This document shows, piece after piece, positions 1 to 7,756 of a stretch of 64,000 nt of DNA. Under the pieces are notes generated by a model, which was given only the letters and a program-made list of their open reading frames with translations, was not told the DNA's origin and searched no databases. The DNA lies in contig NZ_CP180351.1 of NCBI RefSeq assembly GCF_048006345.1, forward strand, positions 4,402,001 to 4,466,000. The letters are read 5' to 3'. This stretch comes from Marivita sp030148515 (GTDB taxonomy: Bacteria > Pseudomonadota > Alphaproteobacteria > Rhodobacterales > Rhodobacteraceae). The translations under genes were made by a program, and so were the position numbers. Within the stretch, counting starts at the first letter, position 1, and the number at the start of each line of letters is the position of its first letter.

Positions 1-949
1 AGTCGAACACGGGTGCTGCGGCATCACGGAAGGCCGCCTTTTCTTCCGGGGTCGGCACGTAGAGGTCACCACCGCCCGCGACGAAATCCTCATAGGCCTG
101 GATCGACTTGCGCTTGGGCGAGGCGAATGTTGCCTGCTGGAGCGCAGAGAACCCATCGACCACGACGCGGCGCAGGTCTTCTGGCATGTCCATGAACTTC
201 GCGTTGTTCATGACCCAGATCGCGCCCATGTAGGCGTGACCGTCAAGCGTCAGGTACTTGAGGCCTGCATCCGGGAATTTCATGCCCATGATGTCGGTGA
301 TGCCGTTCTTGGAGCCGTCAACCACACCGGTCTGGATCGAGGTGAACAGTTCCGGCCAGCTGATCGGGGTCGGGGCGGCACCAAGAACCTTCACCAGCTC
401 CTGCGGCAGGTCGGCCACAACGGTGCGGATTTTCAGACCTTCGAGGTCGGACGGCTGGGTCACACGGCGCTGCGTGTTGGCAAAGTTGCGCCAGCCGCCG
501 GTGTTGCCGATGGTCATGATGCGGATCGTATCGCCGCTGTCTTCCAGCGCCATATTGCGCATGGTGCGGGTGAAATCGCCCGACAGAACGTGCTCTGCCA
601 CGCGGTCATCCGACATCAGGTACGGCAGGTCGAGCACCTGTACATAGGGGAAGATGCCCGCAGCACCGCCAGAGGTGGTCACGAAGACATCGATGGAGCC
701 GTCGGACACACCCTGAAGGCACTCAGCGCCGCCCGAGCAAAGCTGCGTGCCGATGAAGAGTTCCACCGCGATGCGACCGTTGGAGGCGTTTTCGACGTGG
801 TTCTTGAACACCACGAGGCCGTCATAATCCTCGTCGTTCTCGTTCGAGTTGGCCGTGGCGCGGATGGTGAAATCCTGCGCCGCCGCTGTCATTGCGCTTC
901 CGGCGAGCAAGGCCGCCGTCAGTGCCACTTTTGTAAGACCTTTGAGCAT
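1..949 (-). CDS. dctP: TRAP transporter solute-binding protein DctP (3' end outside window)
   Basis: This is the periplasmic ligand-binding subunit of a TRAP transporter; 316 codons are present and the C-terminus is cut by the window edge. Residues 1-24 form a classic Sec signal peptide ending in an Ala-rich cleavage site. The mature part has the DctP fold pattern, including the LKIRT segment that holds the arginine which grips carboxylate (or similar anionic) ligands in this family. The start at 949 is preceded by a purine-rich GGGAG. It lies 58 bp upstream-in-transcript-order of nothing further visible and directly follows dctM, giving the order dctQ-dctM-dctP. Its position beside the putative sulfoquinovose enzymes suggests a sulfosugar ligand, but the ligand cannot be read from sequence. 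Confidence 0.93.
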   Translation of the reverse strand, partial: MLKGLTKVALTAALLAGSAMTAAAQDFTIRATANSNENDEDYDGLVVFKNHVENASNGRIAVELFIGTQLCSGGAECLQGVSDGSIDVFVTTSGGAAGIFPYVQVLDLPYLMSDDRVAEHVLSGDFTRTMRNMALEDSGDTIRIMTIGNTGGWRNFANTQRRVTQPSDLEGLKIRTVVADLPQELVKVLGAAPTPISWPELFTSIQTGVVDGSKNGITDIMGMKFPDAGLKYLTLDGHAYMGAIWVMNNAKFMDMPEDLRRVVVDGFSALQQATFASPKRKSIQAYEDFVAGGGDLYVPTPEEKAAFRDAAAPVFD

Positions 950-1007
950 AGTGTACTCCCTGTTGCTTTCTCTTGGTCGGTTACACGGGCCATGTGACCC
1001 GCAGATG

Positions 1008-2297
1008 TCAGTCCGCGAACCCGGTCAGGCGCGGAATGGTCATGGATATTTCCGGGATGAAGGTGATCAGGAAGATCACCACGATTTCTACGGCAAGGAA
1101 GGGCAGGATCGCCTTGGAAATGGTCTCGACCCGTTCGCCCGACACCGATGATGCGACAAAAAGCACAAGGCCCATCGGGGGTGTCGCCAGACCAACCGTC
1201 AGGTTGACGGACATGATGATGGCGAAATGGATCGGATCGACTCCCATTTCCACGAAGATCGGCCCAAGGATCGGTCCAAGGATGATGATCGCGGGGCCCG
1301 CGTCGAGGAACATGCCCACGACGAACAGCAGGAGGTTGATCAGGAACAACAGGACCAACGGGTTCTCGCTGAGGCTCAGCACGAATTCTGCCAATATCTC
1401 CGGCGTGTGCGACAGGGACACCACCGTCTTGAAGGCCATCGCGGCCCCCACCAGAAGCAGCACCGTGGCCGAGGTCATCGCGGCGCGCATGAACACGTCC
1501 GGCAGGTCGCGGAGTGTCAGGGTGCGCAGGATGAACATACCGACGATGATCGCATAGCCCACGGCCACGGCGGCGGCCTCGGTTGGGGTGAAGACACCGC
1601 CAAGGATGCCACCCAGGATGATCACGGGGGTCATCAGCGGGAAGAACGCCTTGAGCGAGGCATTGCCCCTCTCGCCCCAGCTGGCCTTGGCACGCGAGGC
1701 GGGAAAGTCGTATTTGTCGGCCATGAACTTGACCATGATCATCAGGCCGACACCGACGAGGATGCCTGGGATGATGCCCGCAAGGAACAGGGCAGCGACG
1801 GATTCCCCCATCACATAGGCGTAGATGATCATGATGCCCGACGGCGGAATGATCGGGCCGATCACCGAGCTTGCGGCGGTGATGGCGGCGGCGAATTTGC
1901 GGGTGTAACCCTCTTTCTCCATCGCGGGGATCAGCATCGACCCCAGCGCCGAGGTGTCGGCCACGGCGGATCCGGACAACCCGGCAAAGAGCATCGAGCT
2001 GAGCACGTTCACATGCGCCAGTCCGCCACGGAAGTGGCCCATCATCGCCTGAGAGAACTCGACCAGCCGCATGGTGATGCCACCGCGATTCATCAGCTCG
2101 CCCGCCAGCATGAAGAACGGGATCGCCATCAGGGGAAAAGACGCCATGCCGTTATAGACGTTGCGATAGAGAAGGATCAGATCGCGATCCTGGCCGTTGA
2201 GCCACAGCAGGATGCCGGGGGCGGCCAGCATGCCGAAGAACACCGGCAGGCCGATCATCAGGAACAGCAGGAACAGGGGAAGGAACCAGACCAGCAT
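1008..2297 (-). CDS. dctM: TRAP transporter large permease subunit DctM
   Basis: This 429-residue hydrophobic protein is the ion-coupled membrane subunit of the TRAP transporter, and its length matches the DctM family (about 425-430). Multiple membrane segments run the full length, with the conserved Gly/Pro-rich stretches expected of the family (for example GLSGSAVADTSALGS around residues 107-121 and IGPIIPPSG around 146-154). Its start lies 4 bp after the dctQ stop, so the two membrane subunits are almost certainly co-translated. It works with the DctP protein encoded just downstream. Confidence 0.95.
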   Translation of the reverse strand: MLVWFLPLFLLFLMIGLPVFFGMLAAPGILLWLNGQDRDLILLYRNVYNGMASFPLMAIPFFMLAGELMNRGGITMRLVEFSQAMMGHFRGGLAHVNVLSSMLFAGLSGSAVADTSALGSMLIPAMEKEGYTRKFAAAITAASSVIGPIIPPSGIMIIYAYVMGESVAALFLAGIIPGILVGVGLMIMVKFMADKYDFPASRAKASWGERGNASLKAFFPLMTPVIILGGILGGVFTPTEAAAVAVGYAIIVGMFILRTLTLRDLPDVFMRAAMTSATVLLLVGAAMAFKTVVSLSHTPEILAEFVLSLSENPLVLLFLINLLLFVVGMFLDAGPAIIILGPILGPIFVEMGVDPIHFAIIMSVNLTVGLATPPMGLVLFVASSVSGERVETISKAILPFLAVEIVVIFLITFIPEISMTIPRLTGFAD

Positions 2298-2301
2298 TGG
2301 T

Positions 2302-2880
2302 TTACTCCGCCGTCAATTCGGCATCGAAAGCAGGCCGCAAGCGATCCTCCCCTCCTGCCAGAGTGATGAGATTGCGCAGGATCAATTCGATATTGACGAT
2401 GAAGAGCAGCCAGAGCCCGACCACCAGTGACCCGATCTGCCAGGAATTCGGCATCTTCACCCAGCCGTCAGGCGTGGGATACTTGAGTGAGGCGCTTTTG
2501 AATTTGCCCGCAAGGCCACTCATCTCGGTCAGCCCCATCTGAGCGCCGAGATACAGCACGAGGCCCGAGATCAGAAGAAGCAGCAGTGCCAATACCGCCG
2601 CGCCGCGCTTGGGAAGGGCAGAGGACAGGATTTCCAGCGCGACGAAGCCACCCCGCCGATAGGCCGATGGCGCGATGGCGGCTGTCATCCAGAGCATCAG
2701 GAAGATGGCGGCTTCCTCGGGCCAGGGCAGGGCGTTGCCCAGAACATAGCGACAAAAGACCTGCAGAAGGATCGCGCAGACCATCAGACCGATGGCGACG
2801 ATCGCAATCCAGCGACCGATCCGCAATACGATGTCGAGCACGGCTTCCAATGGCTTCAAAAGCCAAAGCAAAATGGCCAT
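2302..2880 (-). CDS. dctQ: TRAP transporter small permease subunit DctQ
   Basis: This 192-residue protein has four predicted membrane helices and the DctQ signature pattern (a first helix, then a FCRYVLGNALPWPEE-type segment near residues 47-61, typical of the family). It is the small integral membrane partner of DctM. It is the first TRAP gene in the transcript and is separated by 71 bp from the upstream flavin reductase gene, so the transporter and the redox enzymes may share one minus-strand transcript starting near 5.7 kb. Confidence 0.93.
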   Translation of the reverse strand: MAILLWLLKPLEAVLDIVLRIGRWIAIVAIGLMVCAILLQVFCRYVLGNALPWPEEAAIFLMLWMTAAIAPSAYRRGGFVALEILSSALPKRGAAVLALLLLLISGLVLYLGAQMGLTEMSGLAGKFKSASLKYPTPDGWVKMPNSWQIGSLVVGLWLLFIVNIELILRNLITLAGGEDRLRPAFDAELTAE

Positions 2881-2951
2881 GACTGGCCTCCTCCCTTGTC
2901 CCTCACCGGCCTCCTCGCCGGTGGCCCCGTTTGTTGTGTTATCGGGGCGGT

Positions 2952-3458
2952 TTATGTCGCTGCAGTAAATCCTCCGTAGCGTCCGCTGTAAAACAAAAGC
3001 GGGTCTCCTTCCCGCGTGGTCACCCGGCGCACGCGGGCGATGACGATGGAATGGTCGCCGCCGTCATGTTCGGCCACCTTGGTACATTCGAACCGGCTCA
3101 GACAGCCGTTCAGAAGCGGCACATTGTGATCGCCCGTTTCCCAGTCGAACTGGTCGAACGCATCGCCGTTGCGCGCAAAGGCGGTGCACAGCCCGGCCTG
3201 TTCTGCGCCGACGACATGGATTGCGAAGTGATCGGCAGCCATGAAGAAGGGATAGCGGCTTGACGATTTCGCAGGCGACCACAACACCAAAGGCGGGTCG
3301 AGCGACACACTGGCAAAGCTGTTGGCGGTGATACCCAGAGGCCCGTCGCCCGCATCGCAGGTGATGATTGTCACCCCGGTTCCGAAACGACCGAGGGCAT
3401 CGCGAAACTCGCGGCTGTTGTCCTGTGCGGGATCAAAACTATGCGTCAAGGCGTTCAT
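2952..3458 (-). CDS. smoA: Flavin reductase family protein, probable FMN reductase partner of the monooxygenase (SmoA-like)
   Basis: This 168-residue protein belongs to the flavin reductase-like FMN-binding family (HpaC/SmoA type). Visible family features are FGTGVTIIT near residues 25-33, the SFASVSLDPPLVLW segment near 47-60, and GDHSIVIARV near 136-145. Such enzymes use NAD(P)H to make FMNH2 for a separate monooxygenase. It lies 8 bp from the aldo/keto reductase gene and one gene from the SsuD-like monooxygenase, exactly the partner expected for a two-component system. The SmoA assignment is by context and is less certain than the family assignment. Confidence 0.75.
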   Translation of the reverse strand: MNALTHSFDPAQDNSREFRDALGRFGTGVTIITCDAGDGPLGITANSFASVSLDPPLVLWSPAKSSSRYPFFMAADHFAIHVVGAEQAGLCTAFARNGDAFDQFDWETGDHNVPLLNGCLSRFECTKVAEHDGGDHSIVIARVRRVTTREGDPLLFYSGRYGGFTAAT

Positions 3459-3466
3459 CGCGTGTC

Positions 3467-4354
3467 TCAGGCCACTTCATGGCCAAGGGCGTGGGTGTAA
3501 AGCTCAAACCATGTCTCCCGGTCGATCTGTATCCGGGCAGCATCGCCGATGCGCTTGATGCGGTCCAGATTGTTTGTTCCAAGCACAGGTAGAATGCGGG
3601 CCGGATGCGCCAAGAGCCATGCGACCGCGACTGCGGCATCGTCCACACCACGATCATCGCCAATGGTCTTGAGCGCTGTGCGCAGAGCGGCGTTTTTCGG
3701 CTCGAAAAGCGCACCACCACCAAGCGGCGACCACGCCATCGGCGGCTGTCCGTTCTTCTGGTGGAAGGCGATATCGCCATTGGTGAAGGGCGCGTGATGC
3801 AGCAGGCTGATTTCGATCTGGTTGGTGACCAGCGGGGTCTTCATCGACGACTGCAACAGCTCCCAATCCCAGGGGCGGAAATTCGACACGCCGACCGCGC
3901 GGACTTTACCAGAGGCCACCACTTCGTCCAACGCGGCACCGGTTTCGCAGGCATCCATCAGCGGATCGGGGCGGTGGATCAACAGAAGGTCGATATGATC
4001 GATCTTCATCAGCCGCAGCGAATGGTCGACCGAAGACAGGATATGCGCGCGCGACGTGTCGTAGTATTTGACCCGCGCGTTTGCATAGCGCCCAACCGGG
4101 GCCACGATATCGCATTTGGTCACGATCTCGATCTGGTTGCGCAACTCGGGTGTGAGCGCGGAGCCGAGGATTTCTTCGGCTTCATAGCCACCATAGATAT
4201 CCGCCTGATCCATCGTCGTGATGCCCTGATCGAGACAGGCACTGATCTTGTTGCGGATGTGATCCACGCTGGTGTCGGCATCGTCACCCAGCCGCCACAT
4301 GCCATAGACAAGGCGGCTCATTTCGAGGGCGTCGTTGAGTTTTACGCGGTCCAT
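3467..4354 (-). CDS. smoB: Aldo/keto reductase, candidate 6-oxo-glucose reductase (SmoB-like)
   Basis: This 295-residue enzyme has the AKR catalytic tetrad at Asp49, Tyr54, Lys80 and His127 (in DQADIYGGY, VTKCD and LLLIHRPDP). It resembles the YdhF branch and, from memory, the Agrobacterium SmoB that reduces 6-oxo-glucose to glucose after sulfoquinovose desulfonation. The open frame extends back to 4540, but the added residues do not look like AKR sequence and contain the dispersed repeat; ATG at 4354 has an AAGG ribosome site six bases upstream and gives a normal family length. ATG at 4360 is the only close alternative. Confidence 0.75.
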   Translation of the reverse strand: MDRVKLNDALEMSRLVYGMWRLGDDADTSVDHIRNKISACLDQGITTMDQADIYGGYEAEEILGSALTPELRNQIEIVTKCDIVAPVGRYANARVKYYDTSRAHILSSVDHSLRLMKIDHIDLLLIHRPDPLMDACETGAALDEVVASGKVRAVGVSNFRPWDWELLQSSMKTPLVTNQIEISLLHHAPFTNGDIAFHQKNGQPPMAWSPLGGGALFEPKNAALRTALKTIGDDRGVDDAAVAVAWLLAHPARILPVLGTNNLDRIKRIGDAARIQIDRETWFELYTHALGHEVA

Positions 4355-4458
4355 GGTCATCCTTGTGCGTTTGCAGATTTTGGTTCTTGGAGTTGAGACA
4401 TGCCGCACGCCGTTGCTCGGTAAACACCAGCGTTGCGGCTTGCTTTGCGGCCTGTGGC

Positions 4459-4505
4459 TAGATTCTTCGTAGAAGAATTTAGGCGCTCTCCATAAAATTC
4501 TGGTA
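4459..4505. repeat. Dispersed repeat, copy 1 (TTCG-centred inverted repeat plus CATAAAATTCTGG tail)
   Basis: An inverted repeat ATTCTTC-GTA-GAAGAAT is followed about 10 bases later by CCATAAAATTCTGG. A second copy with the same arrangement is at 19581-19624. It sits in the 166-bp spacer between the monooxygenase and aldo/keto reductase genes. I do not know its function. Confidence 0.75.
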
Positions 4506-4520
4506 AACCGTGAACAGGCA

Positions 4521-5675
4521 TCAGCGACGCTCCCCGGCACCCAGAGGCGTCATCGGCGTGCTCGCTGGCACACGCCCATAGGCATGGTTGAGTTGCACGG
4601 TCTTCAGCTGCGGCAAGACGCGGTTGCCGAAGTGGCGACACTCGTCCAGATGCGGATAACCCGACAGGATGAAGGCGCGGATTCCCATCTTCTGGTACTG
4701 CTCCAATTCGCTCAGCACCTGATCGGTGGACCCGACCAGCGCCGCGCCACAGCCCGAGCGCGCCCGGCCCACACCTGTCCAGAGATGCGGCTCGACAAAG
4801 CCTTCCATATCCGCGAGTTCGCGGTTCTTGGCCTGATGCGACACGCCAAGCGAGGTCGCGTCCAGCGCACGTTCGCGGATTGTCTTGCCCTGTTCGTCGT
4901 CCAGCTTGCTGACGATATGCTGCGCGTATTCGCGGGCCTCGGCCTCGGTGTCGCGCACGATGACATGCACGCGCAGACCGTAATCCAGTGTACGACCATA
5001 GCGCTCGGCCACCGCGTTCACGTCTTTCATCCGCTGCGCCAGCGCCTCTTTCGGCTCGGGCCACATGAGGTAGACGTCGCAATGTTGACCACAGAGTTCC
5101 AGCGCATCGGGGGAGTAACCGCCGAAATACAGAAGCGGGCCGTTCGTCTGGTAGGGTACTGCCGGATCGGTGGTCAGGCCTTCAAAATTGTAGACATCGC
5201 CTTTGTAGGTGATCTCGCCCTGCGTCCACGCCTGTTTGAGGATCTCCACCACCTCGCGCGAGCGCTGGTAGCGCAGTTTGCTGTCTTCCTTCTCGCCCGG
5301 AAAATCGGACGAGATGATGTTCACCGTCAGCCGCCCTTCGAGCATGTGGTCGAGTGTGGCAATCGTGCGGGCCAGCATGATCGGCTGCATTTCCCCACAA
5401 CGCACAGCGGCCAGCATATTGATCTTGTCGGTGATCGGCGCGCAGCCAGCGACAAACGACAGCGTGTCTTGACCGACCTGATAGGACGACGGGCAAAGGA
5501 TGTTGCGGAACCCTTGCGCCTCGGCCTCTTTCACGATGGAGGAGCAATGCGCAAAGCTTGACCGCAGCTTGCCATCGGGCACACCGAGGAATTCGTAATC
5601 ATCCGAACAGAGCGCCGCGAACCACGAAACCTCTACCGCGTCGAGGTCTGGGGAGGTGATCGGCACGATGGTCAT
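4521..5675 (-). CDS. smoC: FMNH2-dependent LLM-class monooxygenase, candidate sulfoquinovose monooxygenase (SmoC-like)
   Basis: This 384-residue protein is a bacterial luciferase-like, SsuD-type monooxygenase: the TIM-barrel pattern includes NIISSDFPGE near residues 119-128, YQRSREVVEILKQAW just after it, and LYFGGYSPDALELC near 184-197. SsuD-type enzymes use FMNH2 and O2 to cleave C-S bonds, releasing sulfite and an aldehyde. The N-terminal run CSDDYEFLGVPD and the late segment GVGRARSGCGAA match my recollection of Agrobacterium SmoC, which converts sulfoquinovose to 6-oxo-glucose. The adjacent flavin reductase and aldo/keto reductase complete that reaction sequence. ATG at 5675 has GGAG at good spacing. 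Alternative: another alkanesulfonate monooxygenase. Confidence 0.72.
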   Translation of the reverse strand: MTIVPITSPDLDAVEVSWFAALCSDDYEFLGVPDGKLRSSFAHCSSIVKEAEAQGFRNILCPSSYQVGQDTLSFVAGCAPITDKINMLAAVRCGEMQPIMLARTIATLDHMLEGRLTVNIISSDFPGEKEDSKLRYQRSREVVEILKQAWTQGEITYKGDVYNFEGLTTDPAVPYQTNGPLLYFGGYSPDALELCGQHCDVYLMWPEPKEALAQRMKDVNAVAERYGRTLDYGLRVHVIVRDTEAEAREYAQHIVSKLDDEQGKTIRERALDATSLGVSHQAKNRELADMEGFVEPHLWTGVGRARSGCGAALVGSTDQVLSELEQYQKMGIRAFILSGYPHLDECRHFGNRVLPQLKTVQLNHAYGRVPASTPMTPLGAGERR

Positions 5676-5760
5676 AAGGTGTCTCCGAGGCGCATGATTT
5701 CCTCTTGCGTAGCACTGGCAAAAATGTAGATCAATAGTGTATCAATTTTTGGTGTGAGAA
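5676..5760. promoter_or_regulatory. Divergent promoter/operator region between smoC-like gene and GntR regulator
   Basis: This 85-bp AT-richer intergenic segment must drive both directions. On the plus strand TTGCGT (5705) and TAGATC (5727) are 16 bp apart. Two direct ATCAA copies 11 bp apart (5730-5734 and 5741-5745) are a possible GntR-protein site overlapping the start region of both transcripts. The promoter and operator assignments are inferred. Confidence 0.35.
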
Positions 5761-6462
5761 ATGTCCGACACCCATGCCTTGCCGAAATATGTCCAGATCA
5801 GCGAATTGCTGATCCGGGACATTCAGGCTGGTCGTCTGGTTGATGGCGAACGCCTGCCGCCCGAACGGGAGATGGCGGCGCGTCTTGGCATTTCTGTTGG
5901 GACGCTGCGCAAATCGCTGAATGAGTTGACCGCTCAGGGGATGCTTGAGCGGGTGCAGGGGTCGGGCAACTACGTTCGGGCCAAGCCCGGCGCGCAATCG
6001 GTCTATGCGTTCTTCCGGGTTGAACTGATTGATGGTGGGGGCCTGCCGACGGCAGAGCTTTTGTCGGTGGATCGCTTGATCAAGCCTGATGGCTTTCCGC
6101 GCTTTGGCACAATGCCCGAGGGACACCGGATTCGTCGCTTGCGGCGTCTGAACGGGGTGCCAGCGGTGCTAGAGGAAATCTGGCTCGATGGCGGCTATGT
6201 CGACCGGATCGATACGGTGGCATTGCGCGAGTCTCTGTACCTCTACTACCGGGAGGCGCTGGGTCTCTGGATCACCAAGGCGGTGGACCGCCTGGATCTC
6301 GACACCGTACCGGACTGGGCCCCTGCCAGCTTTGGCCTGGCATCGGGTCAGCCCTGCATGCGGGCGACACGGGTCAGCTACGGCCCCGAAGGCGAGGCGG
6401 CCGAAGCCTCATGGAACTGGATCAACACAGACGTCGCGCGCTACGTCGCGCGCATCACCTAA
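5761..6462 (+). CDS. GntR/HutC-family transcriptional regulator with UTRA domain
   Basis: The 233-residue protein has an N-terminal winged helix (residues about 8-75) with the GntR core pattern LPPEREMAARLGISVGTLRK, followed by an effector-binding UTRA-type domain (about 90-230). HutC-subfamily regulators typically sense a sugar or related metabolite. It is divergent from the monooxygenase gene and lies 35 bp before the Gfo/Idh/MocA gene, so it is the likely local repressor of the sulfonate locus. The inducer is unknown. Confidence 0.88.
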   Translation: MSDTHALPKYVQISELLIRDIQAGRLVDGERLPPEREMAARLGISVGTLRKSLNELTAQGMLERVQGSGNYVRAKPGAQSVYAFFRVELIDGGGLPTAELLSVDRLIKPDGFPRFGTMPEGHRIRRLRRLNGVPAVLEEIWLDGGYVDRIDTVALRESLYLYYREALGLWITKAVDRLDLDTVPDWAPASFGLASGQPCMRATRVSYGPEGEAAEASWNWINTDVARYVARIT

Positions 6463-6497
6463 GCCGCACGGGCGTGCGCATCACCTGAAGGACCAAC

Positions 6498-7589
6498 ATG
6501 AAAGTCATCAATTACGGCATCATCGGATGCGGCATGATGGGGCAGGAGCACCTGCGCAATATCGCGTTGCTCGAAGGCGCGCGGGTCGCGGCGATCTATG
6601 AGCCGGACGAGATCATGGCGGCGGCGGCCAAGGCGATTGCAGTGAATGCGAAGCTTGAGGCATCGATCGAAGATCTGCTGGCGCGCGATGATCTGGACTG
6701 TCTGCTGGTGGCCAGCCCGAACCATTGCCACATCGACGCGCTGGAGCAGATCGCGGAATTGAACCCTTTGCCGCTCTTGATGGAAAAGCCGCTTTATACC
6801 GATCCCGCCGACATCGCGCGCATCGACGCGATTGCAGCGAGCTACCCGTCGCCGATCTGGGTGGCGATGGAATACCGCTACATGCCTCCGATCCAGACCT
6901 TTGCCGAAGAGGTGCAGCGCGCCACGGGCGGGGTCAAGATGCTCACCATCCGCGAGCACCGTTTTCCCTTCCTGCACAAGGTTGGCGACTGGAACCGCTT
7001 CAACCGGAACACGGGCGGCACGCTGGTCGAGAAGTGCTGCCACTTCTTCGACCTTATGCGTCTGATCCTCGGGTCCGATCCCGTGCGGGTGACCGCGAGC
7101 GCGGGCCAGGAGGTCAACCACCTGAATGAGACCTATCATGGCGAGGTTCCCGACATCTGGGACACCGCGTATGTGATCGTCGATTTCGCCAATGGCGCGC
7201 GGGCGATGTTGGAATTGTGCATGTATGCCGAAGGCTCGAAATACCAGGAAGAGATCAGCGCGGTTGGTCCGAACGGCAAGATCGAAGCCTTCGTTCCCGG
7301 TCCGGGCCGGTTCTGGCCGACGCATCTGGGGGAGCCGCCGGTGGCGCAGGTCATCATCTCTCCGCGCCATCCGAAAGGGCCGCAGGCGGTCGATATTCCG
7401 GTCGATCCGACCATCCTTGATGCGGGTGACCACAATGGATCGACCTTTTACCAGCATGCACGCTTCCTTGATCTGGTGCGAAATGGGGGGGCGCCTGAGG
7501 TGTCAATAGAAGATGGCGCATGGGCTGTTCGGATGGGCATTGCTGCGCAAAAATCCGCCTCATCCCATAGCGTTGTCACCGAAATCTGA
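6498..7589 (+). CDS. Gfo/Idh/MocA-family NAD(P)-dependent enzyme, candidate oxidoreductive sulfoquinovosidase
   Basis: This 363-residue protein has an N-terminal Rossmann nucleotide-binding motif (GIIGCGMMG, residues 7-15), the family EKP motif at 96-98, and a C-terminal alpha/beta domain with GGTLVEKCCHFFD at 173-185. It is probably cytoplasmic. The gene lies 35 bp after the GntR gene and is divergent from the smo-like genes. Since NAD+-dependent sulfoquinovosidases (family GH188) share the Gfo/Idh/MocA fold and no GH31 sulfoquinovosidase is present here, this is a good candidate to release sulfoquinovose from its glyceryl glycoside. That function is inferred; a plain sugar dehydrogenase is the alternative. 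Confidence 0.8.
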   Translation: MKVINYGIIGCGMMGQEHLRNIALLEGARVAAIYEPDEIMAAAAKAIAVNAKLEASIEDLLARDDLDCLLVASPNHCHIDALEQIAELNPLPLLMEKPLYTDPADIARIDAIAASYPSPIWVAMEYRYMPPIQTFAEEVQRATGGVKMLTIREHRFPFLHKVGDWNRFNRNTGGTLVEKCCHFFDLMRLILGSDPVRVTASAGQEVNHLNETYHGEVPDIWDTAYVIVDFANGARAMLELCMYAEGSKYQEEISAVGPNGKIEAFVPGPGRFWPTHLGEPPVAQVIISPRHPKGPQAVDIPVDPTILDAGDHNGSTFYQHARFLDLVRNGGAPEVSIEDGAWAVRMGIAAQKSASSHSVVTEI

Positions 7590-7756
7590 CCACATTCAGG
7601 TCGGGCTTTTCCCGCAACACTCTGCCGTAAAGGGGAAAAAAACGAAATTTCGCCACAATCTCCGCTTTGACCAAAAGGTTTTTTCATCTATCAAAAGTTA
7701 GAGCAAAAAAATGCCGAACCCGAAAACGGGCGGTCTTGAGGTAGAGCGGTGTAGTT

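Noticed and set aside
152..192. EF-hand calcium sites in the three-unit secreted protein
   Set aside because: This refers to residues 152-192 of the protein encoded at 31914-32492. The D-A-D-x-T-G-x-T loop resembles an EF-hand only in part; the hydrophobic position 8 and Glu at 12 do not fit, so metal binding is not claimed.
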